Part shown: piece after piece, positions 31,205 through 43,830 of the stretch
How the letters are laid out: each line of letters starts with the position of its first letter
Numbering within the stretch: the first letter of the stretch is position 1
Origin: Atriophallophorus winterbourni
Lineage: Eukaryota; Platyhelminthes; Trematoda; Plagiorchiida; Microphallidae
Assembly (NCBI GenBank): GCA_013407085.1
Contig: JACCGJ010013524.1
Span: 23,610-87,609, forward strand
DNA length: 64,000 nucleotides
Direction of reading: 5' to 3'
Made by a program: the position numbers and the translations under genes
The notes under the pieces: model-generated
The model's input: the letters and a program-made list of their open reading frames with translations, nothing else
Database searches by the model: none
What the model was told of the DNA's origin: nothing

Positions 31205-34200
31205 CAAGTAAACAAGGAGGTGGCTAGTTAATTCAGAAGCAAATTTATTCCCTAACAAGGCCTTGGGGTATGGATATTATATTTTCAAGGTTTACTGTCC
31301 AATGTATCTTCGGTTTTCAAACGTAAGAGAGGGATACTTATGTAGAATTCAAGCTTCATGTTTGAAGAAGCCTTTGGAATAATATTCGTGATAGGCGTTA
31401 AGCAGAGTTCCGATGATATTATGAGGTTCAATATGTGGGGTAATATTAAATTTCGTTGAGTTGTTAGGCTGGTGATATCTGCTGGGAACCAACCCCGAAG
31501 TAAACAGGAACTGACGGAACATACGTACACGCGAGAGTTCAGTTTTGATTTTGAAACATCCCATTATCTCAGGTTTTGTCCGATGTTCAAAATTGAAATA
31601 GTTATTCCAATAGATGACAACAATAGCATTCGTATTATTATTCTAGCATAGGATGAACCATCAAAAATGAAAATAGTTTTAGAGTTCCATAACCTATTGC
31701 TGATTAACTACTCCTACAAAGATGTAAGAATCATGTTTAATAAGAGTGAGAACTCGAGGAAAAGATTCGCAAGCCGTGGTAATCTAAAATGACACAGACG
31801 GAGCAGTCGGATTTTAGCTGTTCACACTTCTCGCACGAAGCTAAATAAGAAAAATAAATCCTCGCAGCGAATATTTGAGACAAATAGTTCAATTAGGATA
31901 AGGGAAACACAACATGCTTAGACATCACATATTCTTAAAGGCTACTTTCGTGTTTTATTACACTCATCAGACTTGGTATTCATTCGATTGAACAGGATGA
32001 CTGTACCATTAATATCGGACAGTTGAATCAACGTTCAACTGTGTGGAACATCTCAATCTTAGTTGAATGCACGCGCATAGGAAGAGGATTGCCTCCACCT
32101 GATGATTGAAAATAGGACGGAAACGTTTTAACGATAATGGATGCATCTCCACAGCTTTCCACAAAAAGAAATTCCGGACGCTCGATTGGCTCATCAGCCA
32201 CTCACGGAACAGAACGGTCAAGAATGGTGTTCTTGGTGAAGAAGCGCTCACTTACGATTACCTTTTTGTAAGTTCATGTGTCTGCCATTTCTTCATCACG
32301 GATCGTGGCTATCAGTGACCATGTCGCGTGATAATCACGGCATACTGCAGCATGGAAGAAATAACGTAAATGAATATGTCACACAATGACGTGACGTAGA
32401 ATTTTGATAATTGAGGTATCCTGATGACTGTTGTGAGTAATTAAATGGAATACATGACCATGGCTGCAAACTGTTAGAGACTTTAAACTGTGGCATATTC
32501 TGTGGTATAAATGTGAATAATCTACATTTTGTTACGACAAACACACTATTTTTGTCGTTCGATTCGGATTAGCTTCAAGGTACCGAAATAAACGGTGCAA
32601 AAAATAACGTGTTCATATTTCACACCACGGATGCTGTCAGCCATCAAATGTCAAGTGATGTTCCGACATTTTCATTCCATCAAAACAGCTTCGCACGCAA
32701 TGTTGAATGAAATAATCATTATGACATTGTCGGAGAAATGTTTTCGATCATGTAAAATGGCATTTGATGCATTTAAACAAACAATACGAAAATTCGATTG
32801 TAATGATGCGAAGACCGTTTGATGAGGGGTCTCATTACCTGCGAAGGGTGTAACATATAAAAAGCGTTTGTGGCTGAAATCATTTAACAGAAGATTAACT
32901 CTTCTACAAGTTAACTGGAAATGTGTGCCGCAGTTCTAGCCGTGCGTCGACACGTACGTTTGATGAGGATAGCATATTTCTGCTAAGTGGCTGGCGGTCA
33001 GCTACTAACACGGAAGAGTGGCTTGAAAATGCTCACGTCCGGTTTAGCTAGGGTTGGACGAGCGCGCTTGCCTGGATGGGGTGCAAGAGTAGGTGAGAGT
33101 GTATGGCTCCACACATTGGCAATGAACCGACATCAATGGAAAAAGTGCATCAACTCTATTACTCCCTGACATTTTCCTGTTGTTCAAAAACTTTATTAAA
33201 AAAATTCAAAAAATGATGTGTGTAAATGGACAAAATGTTCCCCTCTCACCGTTTCTTTTCTCACTGTTTCTACCCGATTTGTACCCGTACTCGCTTTGTA
33301 CATTTCATTGAACGGCACCATATCTGTATCAGATTGTACATATATATATAAGTGTGTTCTGGGTGAATGGTACTGCTCTGTAGATTCGGTAAATTGAAGT
33401 CACCCATAAGTAAAAGACACAAGTGAATATGGAAGTAAATATGCGAATTCTGTTGAGTAGGGCCAGAATGTAGGTTTCCTGTGCATACGGCGTGTGATAT
33501 ACTACTCCCAAAACACAGTCTTCGCCGTTAGCTAATCGGAGTGAGCGTGTTAATTTAGCGTAGATATGCATAATTTGATATTTTTACAGATGTAAGAATA
33601 TATATTTTCTAAACATCATTGTTCAAAACAAAAACAAGCGAAAAAATCAATACTGCAGTACTTAAGCATTGGTGTGTTTGACCTCTAGTGAGCACACCTT
33701 ATGAACGGGCGGTCGCACGGTTACTGCTGTCCAACAAGGGTGCCCAAATTGTCCATTTTCATTCAAGTTTTGTAATTGAAGTTATAATAGATGCGCAAAA
33801 TGCAGGTCCGATTGACACTGGTCTGGGATAAGAAACTTTTTGATTAAGAATAACTTGGCGACTTAGTCCTCTTCTTCCATTTTTACACAGATGCTCGGAC
33901 AACTTTAGACCATTCTTCGGTACGCGATGTGCACTTTCCAAGTGCAACGTTTTGTTACAGGATATTGATCTCACCAAAATTGCGCTAAGCCTCGATAAGA
34001 AAAGAACTTCTGATTGTTAAATGTTTTATCTATTTGGTATTTGCATTACAAAGAACGCGTGTTTATATAAGGAGATTTCAGCTTGCCTTTTCAAAGCTAC
34101 GGTTTAATTTCGTATCTTGTGTCGATTGAACTCAACCGCACTTGTAACCAACAAAATATCTAAGTGCCTGCGTGGAACACAGAGCGAGGAGTGTCATTTG

Positions 34201-34435
34201 ATCATGCTCTCGCTAGTATATCATCACATTTATCAGCTGCAATTGCTGTTGCTGTTGGTAACTGTCAACGTCGACATAGCATTAGCGCATGCTTATATCA
34301 GTTCTTCACACCACCTCTTATGACCGATTTGGCAGTGACAATCTCTCCCGGAACGCACACATGGATATCCAATACGCGGTAGTATCGTGGTCGTTGATAT
34401 TACACCAACTTTATTTGGGATTACTTCCATTAGCA
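31205..34435. other. Intergenic DNA, no supported gene
   Basis: Frames are short and unconserved. A stretch near 32100-32290 and a minus frame at 33759-33977 look slightly protein-like in composition, but I see no known motif. A TA run lies at about 33341-33352. Confidence 0.4.
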
Positions 34436-34439
34436 TCAA

Positions 34440-34620
34440 AATGACGTGTTTTATGCACGTTCTTTCTATCTCGTAGGACGAATAAACGAAGTCTTCGTAT
34501 CTCGTTTACAGGTGCAACTGTATCACAAATGCGACCTACCCAAAGGTCGTTTTTCTAAATCCAACCATCATAGTATGGATCTGTGAAAACACGACCGTTT
34601 TCCGTCGTATAATCATCCCT
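34440..34620 (-). mobile_element. LINE C-terminal remnant, highly degenerate
   Basis: Minus strand AACGACC, TTTGGGTAGGTCGCATTTGT and ACGAGATACGAAGAC align with the better-preserved fragment at 42320-42620. Stops and substitutions are frequent. Confidence 0.35.
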
Positions 34621-34774
34621 CAGCCTGTAAAGGCAACGATTTTGCAGTCAAGCGAATATTCTTCGAAGGATATATTTGAATAGCACAAAGCGGGTGCAAC
34701 ATTCTGTCTAATAACGTGTTATAAAGGGGAGTGTTATAATACCTTATACATAATTTTGTTTACTATTTACATTG

Positions 34775-34945
34775 TGATGCTCACATCCCCATCCCTTACA
34801 CACCACTACCGGTTTCTGGCTGTTTGCCCTTATCAGGTGAACACAGTAAGATCAGGTTCAGTGAGCCTTGAAACAGCAGTGAAGTGGTAAACAATGATAT
34901 ACTTGCATGACACTGTTCAATAGGGTTCTTACAAAGAACCACGAT
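34775..34945 (-). repeat. Hammerhead repeat, subfamily 2, with degenerate ribozyme
   Basis: Minus strand: GATCTTACTGTG, CTGATAA (34830-34836, conserved G8 changed to A), stem II GGGC/GCC with loop AAACA, GAAA (34813-34816), CCGGT, A as cleavage-site base, GTGGTGTGTAAGGGATGGGG. Flanks match 9.3 and 25.8 kb. The single core change should inactivate it. Confidence 0.65.
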
Positions 34946-34949
34946 GTTT

Positions 34950-36225
34950 CTTATTTGTCTGGTTGCATACGCACATTTTGTGTCAGACGCGAAACCAAGT
35001 CATTACTGCATAATGATGGAAATTCGTTCAGTTTAAAAATATTTCACCAAATTTTTCACTACACAACATTACTATTAGTCTGCTCACACAAAAATTTCTC
35101 GACATTATTTTTAAAAGCCTTATTCAAAAAATCTAACATATCTTAGCAACAAAATTTTAAAGGCAGAAATTGGCATGAGATGTAATTGATTTATTGATTA
35201 AGATGAAAATAATTTAAAAACCAATAAAAAAATTTCTTTTAAAATACGTCAACATGACACCAGCTACCGTGGAATCATAAAATGTCCTTGATTGGGAATA
35301 AATGGGTAGACGCCGAGATCAAGAATTTGACACACGGAACTGCGACAAATTCAACTCTGTCCAAAAATCGGAACAGTCGAATGGTTCGCTAACTTGCTTG
35401 AGTTGTTTCCGAAACCAATGCTGGTCGGCGGTGTGCGCAGTAGCTTCCGTAGTTAATAGCCCAAGAATTTATTCATGGGATGCAAAGTAATCATATAATC
35501 CTTCATCGTGAACCGCATGTACCAAGTTTATCATTAAACCCGGAGAACAAAATCGAACACGCAAGCGTTCATTTGAACTAGTTATAACACTTTCTTACGC
35601 TGGATTTGTCTCACTTGTAAGAAATCGCGCTATCTGAATCTGGGACAACGCACTTTGTGATAGTACCCCGTTATGCTTCTTACAGAAAACGATTTTGACA
35701 TCTGGGTCTCTCCAACTTGTTCCAAAGGCGGATACGCCAAGAGATTACCCATCATATTTTCCCCTTCAAAGGACCTCATTCTTAGACTCTTGCTTCAAGA
35801 GTGTACTTGGAAAGTGACATTCTTCCTTACTAAATATCATGCACTAACTAAACGTTCCAAATTTTTACCGTACATTTTACTTTGATTTAGAATAATCTCC
35901 ATCAACATGGGATTAACTCTCTATACATGGCGATATTCGACCCGAAATAGCATTTTTGATGTGATTTTAGACCATTTACTTGTGTTTCCCGTTAAATGCA
36001 ATTATGTAGTTTATTTTTATCAGTACGCTAATCCTGTGGTGTTGCTTAGATTCACCGTGGATCAATGAATCCTTGAATTCTGGTGCAAGTTCTACGTTGA
36101 GATTAGATGTATGTATGCTTAAACAATCATTGTATGATTTTTTTCGTCAATCTCTCAGATGCATTGTCTGTATACATTTCTTCATGTAGTAGAAATGGTT
36201 AAACAAATTGCTTTTCCATCATGAG
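34950..36225. other. Intergenic DNA, no supported gene
   Basis: AT-rich. Plus frames at 35302-35490 and 35673-35885 show no motif and no second copy in the window. Confidence 0.45.
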
Positions 36226-36229
36226 ATTT

Positions 36230-36850
36230 GCATGTTGTGCGGAATTCAGCAGCAATGAATGCTAATCACGAACTATCGGATGAAACGCCAAATAGCACCA
36301 CCCGGCACAACACAGGAGTAAAGGACGTCAACACGCCCGATGACTCCCACCGAGAACCCGTCATATTTCGGGTTCTGGAAGAATTGCATGAGAACGTTTC
36401 AAGCGACAACACTGATGGACATCATCAAACCGTTGTCAGGCGATATGCATTTGGTGAAGTTCGGTCATTTGAGCTCAGCATGGTGTGCGCTTGAGTTGAA
36501 CCGAAAGTGACCCGAATTCGATTTACGAATAAGATCCAAGTGACAATCGGGACGGACGTGTTGCAGTGACGTGTTTTATGCTTGTCACGTGCGTAATAAA
36601 TGCTTTCGACCAATTCGAGTTCTCTCGACTGTGGGATTCGCGGGTGGTTGCTATTAGTGTTAAGCCGGTTGACCTCAGGAGTGAATCGGGGGTGATCGAC
36701 CAGTAGGGGTGAAACGTTGAGGGGTCACGTGATTAGTGGTTGAGTGAGTGCAATCGAAGCGTGTGCAGATAACGCGATGGATGTTAAAACAGGATATGCG
36801 ATTTGGCCCTGATTTACCTCAAGTAAGTCGTCCACTCTTACTATCTGACC
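36230..36850 (+). repeat. Dispersed repeat family R4, copy 4, with an open frame
   Basis: Best copy of the family. An open frame of 88 codons (36228-36494; MNANHELSDETPN, PDDSHREPVIFRVLEEL, VSSDNTDGHHQTVVRRY) partly matches broken translations at 12.36 and 45.46 kb, so the family once encoded a protein. It is followed by GCGTAATAAATGCTTTCG, CCAATTCGAGTTCTC and GGGATTCGCGGGTGG. Possibly the gag-like or 3' end of a retroelement; I do not recognise it. Confidence 0.5.
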
Positions 36851-36939
36851 ACATGAAGTTTGTTTATAAATGATATTTAACTCTGAAAACACACACTCGA
36901 ACTAGCGCATGTGATTGTTTTGCATGGTAGATAAAAGCC

Positions 36940-37012
36940 AAATGATTAAAGGTAATTCAAGGTTTTTAATGGTCTAAAAGCAACAAGCTGAACAACAACC
37001 ATAGGATTGTAA
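36940..37012 (-). mobile_element. LINE 3' tail fragment
   Basis: Minus strand CCTATGGTTGTTGTTCAGC and TTTTAGACCATTAAAAACC, the shared LINE tail, without coding sequence. Confidence 0.55.
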
Positions 37013-37849
37013 AAAATGAAATGTAAGTGTATAAATGGAATCAACGAGCTTTAAAAATGTTAATAATCTATAAATCAAAAGCATGATTTCTTATACCGCT
37101 ACCTTGTACTGAAACCGGATATATTCCTAAGACCTGTACCCTAACTGCCATCAGTAGCGGGTATTTGAGCTATGCAGTAGTATTATAATAAAACACAGAG
37201 GGCCTGGTTGTACTATTCCAGTGAGGCCGCTGATATATCGTCATTGGCATGGTGAACTTTAGCTTCAGACGCGAACTAAACCAAGTCCAGCACTGAGGAA
37301 AGTTTAAAATATTTTATAATGCTCCTAGGAGGGTGTGATGGTGAAAATTTAATGAAAGCTATATTTGACAAATCAGTGATAAATGAATGTTCAAAACCAG
37401 ATCGGTAGCACACAACTGATAATGTTACTCACTTATAAGTACCAAAAGAACAAGATCAGTCAGGGTGTGTTTGTGTGCGCATTCGGAAATGCCTGTATAT
37501 ACGGATAATAAGGATTAAAATTTATAACAGGTATCACAGAATTCCGACACTACACGCTCGATTTCTATTTTAACCACACATCGAATGTACACATATAAAT
37601 CAGCTCACTCAAATTCCGATAAAGCGTCGTGTAAGTGAGCGATATTGACGATAATTGTTTGTTAACCGATGATCCCTAAACACAAAATTGTATCTATTAC
37701 TTCCCCAGAGCTCATTAGTCATAAATTCCGAACGATTTCGGCCGTTTTTCTGCATTCGATAGCTCAGCACACAAGATCTCGTCTGGGCTACCGCAGAAAA
37801 ATATCTATGTATCAAGGGGTCGTGTAACCTCAAGCCAGGACATCACTGA

Positions 37850-38490
37850 CGAACTGTGTACAATAATGCCTGCCGCATCTTGGGTCTGCTAAAAAGGATA
37901 TTCAGGTGTTTCACGTCAGAACACCATACTAAGGTCAATTAATACGTATGTGATTCCGGTTATGGAATATTGGATCCAAGCTTAGGCGGTATTGACCGCG
38001 TAACGATATTGATCTACTTGACAGGATTTCTCATCGTGTGACAAAGTTGATCTCATGTTACAGCAATGCGACTTTCCAAGAGTGAATGTCAGAAATAAAG
38101 CTACATGATTTTACCCAACGATGGATACGGATTGACCTCCTGTTGGCGCTTAAACTTATGCACACTGAAAATCCTCCACTAAAATACTTAGTAAAGCCCA
38201 ATGACCTTACTCGAACACGAAAACATTTAAATGGCCGCTTTCTCAATTGAATATTCGTCATAATTATTTCTCGCTCAGAATTTGTTTCAAGTGGAACATC
38301 TTGCCCGAAGTAATCAAACACTCGGAATCATGTGAGGTTTTCGCTTCAAAATTCGATGAGTTTATGACGAACCATGCGGTTTGTGACTGTCCTTATTAAT
38401 TTTTGGACGATTTTATATTTTTACTCTCTATATCTCGTTATCCTGTGGTTATTGGTAAGCTTACTGCTTTTTCTACCATACAACATGGTG
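37850..38490 (+). mobile_element. CR1-like LINE C-terminal fragment
   Basis: Plus-strand frames, broken by stops, encode INTYVIPVMEYWIQA, then FQE and KLHDFTQRWIRIDLLLALKL, then SRSEFVSSGT, colinear with the C-terminal domain of the other LINEs (Y-x-R-P-x-M-E-Y-A-V-Q-A-W; RRLRGDLI). The 3' UTR reaches CTGTGGTTATTGGTAAGC and CTGCTTTTTCTACCAT at about 38485. The overlapping minus frame 38058-38321 is a shadow. Confidence 0.65.
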
Positions 38491-38499
38491 AGTTCTGAT

Positions 38500-40175
38500 G
38501 CAAGTTGTTGTATAATTTATTCACGTTTTTCGTAATGCCATTCCACGAATATGAGGTATGGAATGTAGCCTACACGACTTATACCAGTTCAATTACGAGT
38601 AATTAATATATATCTATATATGTGCGCAATTCAAGTAAAATATTCTATAAATCCCGGTGATATTTACTCAGGGATCAAATTTTTTGTGTACGTTAAATTA
38701 AATAAACATTCTTCAATGTTCCATGATATCTGTGCATTTATCCATTTCTAAAAATTGACAGTTATTAATTTTACGGCGGAAATTAAGGTTAACAATTTTT
38801 TACAACGTCAAATATGGTACCTAATGGTGGGCTTTATCGACTAAAAGACACATACGTGATGCATCGTAGTACAATTTTCGGACCAAATGCAATTTACCAT
38901 TTTGAATTATTAATCTCTTGCGACCGATAAATCACAAGAGAACGACTTAATTGTAATTGCACAAATGACTTTAATGTTCGAGGCTATAAAATTACGAATG
39001 TGGGTAGATCAAACAGTGGATTAATGGCAATTTAGTCGTGGCACTGAACTAGAGAAATTAGCAAAATAAAGAAATGAGTGCGTTACCAAGTAAATCATAA
39101 CTGAATCGGAGGCCTGGATATGGTAAGTTAAACGTTGCCGAATGTCAATGAGATCTGAACCAATCTATCATTTGAGCAAATTTGTGCACACTTTAGAGCA
39201 CTCACTAAATTCCGCTTACAATCGAAAGCTTTAATGCAATCTGATATCTAATTATTTGTCTATATCAAAGGCGGAATTCCGAAAGTGTCTACTTGTGTGC
39301 AAGGTATAATTTTGGGCATTTTAAACAGGAACATTTCCTTTGATGATGAAAAAGAATAGATAAACCGTAGACTTGAATATCCAAATCGGTGTATCACATA
39401 GATCCAGGAAGATGGTTGCTCGCATATTATTCCATTCAGCTTGTGGATGAATTCCAAAAATAATCATGTGCTGAGCGATTTGTACGATAAAGTATAAATG
39501 ACGAGACGTTGTGCTCGCACAAATACTAATCGTGGTTTCTCTTTTCCTGTAAAATATATTGTAACGTTTACGCTCCAGCGTGACACGTTGTCATGTTATG
39601 TATTGGATTTCTAACATTCCACGCACACGTTAAGTTCTATTCACTTGTGTATGTTTCATTTGAAATGGTATAACTTCAAACATTTCAAATTTTACAAGTT
39701 TACGATTGTTCAAATTTAAACATGACGTTCATATGCAACTTAATATCGATACTGTCCTCACGTGGTCGAGGTTAGTTAACACGATCGGGTGTATGCCATT
39801 ATTTATCAGTATCCACTCAATATGTCAGTTTGGTAATGGATTCGAGTTACGCGAATGCATATTTGTGCTGTCACGCATCTCAGGCCGAAAAGCGCTCACA
39901 GACTGAGAAGCGCGTCACTTAATAGCTTATTGTCAAACCACAACCTGAAGAATTTTCTTGAGTTCTAGCTGCCACGCTGACTGTAAACAAATGCGAGGTC
40001 AAAATAGCAAACATTACTCAGTTATTTTCATACAGAAGACTTTTGATCAGCTATCTAATTTGTATATGGCTGATACGATTAGAACATTTTCGCTCATGAA
40101 TATTATGCGCGAAAAGATCAGTTTTCTTGTCACATGAGAGATTTGTGACGGATTTGCCAATCGATAGTCCAGCTT
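38500..40175. other. Intergenic DNA, nothing recognised
   Basis: AT-rich, no conserved frame and no repeat shared with other parts of the window. Confidence 0.5.
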
Positions 40176-40179
40176 TCTT

Positions 40180-40470
40180 CCCCAGTTATAGTAAAAATAG
40201 CGCCTTCAACTTTAGAGATGTGTTTGGCCATTCTGCAGTCAATCCATGAGCATGTTCAATTGGATGGGACCTACGAGAACAAGCAAGAATATTAGGTAAT
40301 CCCAGTGAATGAGGTGGCACGCAGCAGATAAATTCGAATGATCCCGATCGATAATTTGATTCGAAGGAAGATTCGCCCATGATGTCATCTAGTTTGGCGA
40401 CGAAATGTAAGCAATCAATAAAACCAGCTGGAGGAACATCTATGAACTATAATCCGATAACTTAGCTTCA
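40180..40470 (+). pseudogene. Penelope-like element 3' coding fragment
   Basis: Aligns along its length with 46090-46410: CATGTTCAATTGGATGGGAC (ACATTCAATTGGATGCAAT there), GATAAATTCGAA, ATGATGTCATCTAGTTTGG and CGACGAAATGTAAGCAATCA. Translation of the last part gives MMSSSLATK, versus MMSSSLVTK at 46.3 kb. Strongly decayed and without nuclease motifs. Confidence 0.55.
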
Positions 40471-40659
40471 TGTATTCAATATTATTTTGCAGGCACTTTA
40501 ATTAGCTAGGGTGCATTAGATTTCAAGAACAAAAATTTACTAGGAAGATATAATGTGCATTCTATAATCATTTACTGCGAAATGTTTTCCGTTAACATTA
40601 CCTAAATTATTTTGACCAGAATTTAATGCTTACAATTTTTTGGATTTGAAGAAAATTGG

Positions 40660-40925
40660 TTAGGTTTTAGGCATTCCACATTCTCGACTGGATATTCGTC
40701 GAATTTTTTCTCGGTCAGAATTTGTTTCACGTGGAACATCTTGGGCGAATAAATCATACGTTCGAATTCACTCGAGGTTTTCGCTTTAAAGCTCAATGAT
40801 TGCATGTCGAGCCATGCGATATGTGACTATTTCTATTGATTCTTGAATGTTTTTATATATTTTTTCTCTATTTACCTAGCAACCCTGCGAATTTTGTCAA
40901 GATTATTGATTTTTCCTCCATGAAA
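40660..40925 (+). mobile_element. CR1-like LINE 3' fragment
   Basis: Matches 38210-38460: CTGGATATTCGTCG, TCAGAATTTGTTTCACGTGG, AACATCTTGGGCGAA, CGAGGTTTTCGCTTTAAAG. Decayed coding end plus 3' UTR. Confidence 0.6.
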
Positions 40926-40929
40926 ATTT

Positions 40930-42310
40930 CTGGGTTCTGAGTTAGGGTATTTTGATCAGGATTATTTTATGACTTTGAGAATCGCGTTCAAATTTAGTCA
41001 ACTAGAATTTCGAACCAACATTCAATTGATACAACCGATTTGTGCTTCACTGAAAATACGAGCAGGTTACCATGAATCAACGATAAAGCTGTATTGTAAA
41101 TTTCTAGTCTATGACTAATTATAATCGGAGCGAGACAGAACGTCATGCCTGTCGAAAGTTTTCGCAAATAGATCGATAATGCTTTGTGGACTAATGTGTG
41201 TGTAGCGACGCACCTATGCAAAGTGCCGATTTTCTCTTAAGATGTTCGCGTATCGAATTAACATAAAAACGCTCATAAACAACAGACTCTAAATCAACGC
41301 TCCGGGCGATAGACTTTGTCAATTGCAAACACCGTATCAAGATTATTCATGCGCTGCTTTCGCATCGTTATTCAGAATCGATATTTTCCGTAAAATAATG
41401 AATCGATAAAATTAACAATAGCGACTATTTGAACGAGTCGTGATGCGTGAAAGTTGAAAAGCTCACGTTGAAATCAATTTTAGGGTTATGAACCACAACT
41501 AGTTTCAATTGGCTTGAATGGATTTTACTTTTTTGATAACAGATGCCACCTCAGGTCAGTTCACTTTTCTTAGCACAAGCTAACTGATTATTGGTTATTT
41601 ATCGATTAATTTTCATTTTGTGTAATCAAGGTAAGACCGTGAAATAACTTCCAACTTTATCAGATCTAGCCAAAGGATTTGCTGTGCAGGAAATTTGTAT
41701 TGTTATTGGTATTTTTGAATTGTTTTGCATTCATGGTTTCGCATTTAAAATTGGTGTTGGTACATTTGGGCTTTATTTTGAAATCGGAACCCTTGATTAG
41801 TTATTGTCGCACAGTCGGATGGATGCATACAACCTTGTTTAATGTCAGGTTTTCAAAATATTGTCTATGTAGGACATAAGTTGTCAATATATGCACAACA
41901 GAAAAACTACACATGATACAGAAATAGACTGAATTCTGACATCCAACGCCGAGAGTGCCGTGGCAATAAAGATAGAGCTGAGTTCGCAACAGAACCTCAA
42001 GGTGAATGTAGAATAAAAGTCAATAATTTGCAGGTGGATTGATAACGAGGATTCCAATCTGGTCCGTTTTTTCGGCATGGGTAATAGGACGGTTCTGGTT
42101 GGAAATCTCGCAGTTGAATACTTCGGAAAATATGGTTAGCAGTGATCTACATGATGTTGTCAACCTGCTTCGGTCGATGTCAAACATAGATGTACATCAC
42201 AAGCACATGATACAAACATGCTCATCAGATTTCGAAATACTAAACAGTCCAATTTGGGAGGAACAATCTCTCGCGCAGCGCTCACAACGATAGGCACTAC
42301 TCGGCCGATC
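40930..42310. other. Intergenic DNA, no supported gene
   Basis: AT-rich; the short frames at 41679-41879 and 42039-42293 have no recognisable features. Confidence 0.45.
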
Positions 42311-42319
42311 GGTGTTTGT

Positions 42320-42620
42320 TAAACGCTGACGGCGTGATCGCTGAACATCAGCTGAGAGCAGTGGCTGCTCCTCCATACCTTGGACACGACGCGATACACA
42401 GTACCCCTAACGTGAGCGGTCATGAGCAAGTTCTTCCCAACTCGTGGGGTCAATATCATGAGCTTTCGTATCTGTTTTGTATCGTCTTTGTACCACAAAT
42501 GCGGTCTGCTAAATGGTCGACATTTTGATTTCAAATCACCATAAAGTAGATATTTTGAAATAAGACCATTTTCCATTCTCCACATATGACTTAGCCACCA
42601 CTCAGGTGTACAACGAGTAT
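42320..42620 (-). pseudogene. LINE ORF2 C-terminal tail (RTE/BovB-like)
   Basis: Minus frame 42319-42585 reads MWRMENGLISKYLLYGDLKS, then CRPFSRPHLWYKDDTKQI, then ...RGTVYRVVSK. The pattern V-x-R-M, LLYGxL, R-P-x-x-R-Y-K-D-x-x-K is the C-terminal tail of many LINE proteins. The assignment to RTE/BovB rather than another clade is tentative. Confidence 0.55.
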
Positions 42621-42687
42621 AAACAATAGCCAGTACAATCGACTTCGGAGAGCAAATGGTAGTATAAATGAGGGAGGCTCATACCAA

Positions 42688-42725
42688 ACCAATAATAATA
42701 ATAATAAAAATAAAAATAATACATT
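42688..42725. repeat. AAT/AAAT microsatellite
   Basis: About six AAT trinucleotides, followed by AAAAT units. Confidence 0.8.
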
Positions 42726-42855
42726 AGACCGGTGGAGAAAATGACTATATAAACCAGGGCAAATTGAGTGTTTACATCAGTGCAGCGATCTCCCACTCCA
42801 TGTATCAGGTTTGTTTCATGTACTAACTGATAACGAACGAAAGCTGACAGCGAAG

Positions 42856-42888
42856 TAGATTCAAGATTCAAGATTCAAGATTCAAGAT
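42856..42888 (-). repeat. TTGAATC heptamer tandem repeat (LINE 3' terminus type)
   Basis: Four consecutive GATTCAA units (TTGAATC on the minus strand). The same heptamer, once or twice, ends the LINE tails at 13.66, 18.84, 28.60, 43.82 and 49.87 kb. CR1-type LINEs end in short tandem repeats instead of poly(A). Confidence 0.7.
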
Positions 42889-43189
42889 ATATTAACATCA
42901 GGCCGCTAATTGTAAATCTGTAAGGCAGGTGTTGTAGATCGCAATAGCGATGAACAAATAATAGTACGAGCAAATGCAACTCATCTGCCAAATAACGAAA
43001 CTAAAACGCGGGTTAATTGCTCGGAACTGTTGATTGAAATGCGAAACAAATTATAGAGTGCAGTCAAAAACATCGATTGACTGGCCGCACATAAGATATT
43101 GATTTTTATCAGAATTTACTTAATCTGATATAAATCGACAAATTTAAAACATATAATAGCCAAATATTTCCCGATATAATTTATCCTGC

Positions 43190-43830
43190 AGAGAAATGTA
43201 CGGTATATTATCCCGGGTGTTTTCCTTTCATGATGAATACGTATATACACCCGGTTCTAGACTATGCCGCACAAGCCTGGACACCATGGCTCCAAAAATA
43301 CATCTTACTTCTGGATCGCATATATCAGAGAGCTTCTAAGCTGGTCATTGGACTCGAAAATACTCCCTTCGCCGGGCGACTCAGACGACTGGAGCTGAGG
43401 ACACTTACACAAAGAAGAATGCGAGGTGATCTCATCCTCGCATGCAAAATACTGTTTCTCATTCCCTGGACATATTATTCCATCTACGAAATTCCTGAAA
43501 CAGCCGTGGCCATGGTTGCAAGTTGGAAATACCACATTTCAAACGGAACTGCCGGGGGTATTTTTATTCTGTACGCGTGTGCTTTGTTTGAAATTCCCTA
43601 CCTGCTGATTTGGTAAACTCAAACAGTTTATCTATATTCAAATCAAAACTTGACGATTATATGAGAGCTAATCCGAATTTTGCCCCAAACTATCAATAAA
43701 CTATCATCGTTCCAGTGATTTTGATTTTATGTATACATTTATATACATGTGTACCTATAGTTCAACTCTATGGTTATTGTAAATTTAATTGCTTTTTCAA
43801 CCATAAATCATGAATCTTGAATCTTATTTA
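43190..43830 (+). mobile_element. CR1-like LINE C-terminal fragment
   Basis: Plus frame 43230-43616 encodes TYIHPVLDYAAQAWTPWLQK, DRIYQRASKLVIGLENTPF, RRLELRTLTQRRMRGDLILA, then a frame-shifted tail shared with 6290-6420. The 3' UTR ends CTATGGTTATTG, TTCAACCATAAATCATGAAT and CTTGAATC at about 43825. 5' truncated before the RT catalytic motifs. Confidence 0.8.

Noticed and set aside
32100..32125. CTGATGA followed by GAAAC, resembling a third hammerhead type
   Set aside because: The sequence between the boxes cannot form stem II, and no stem I pairing is found.
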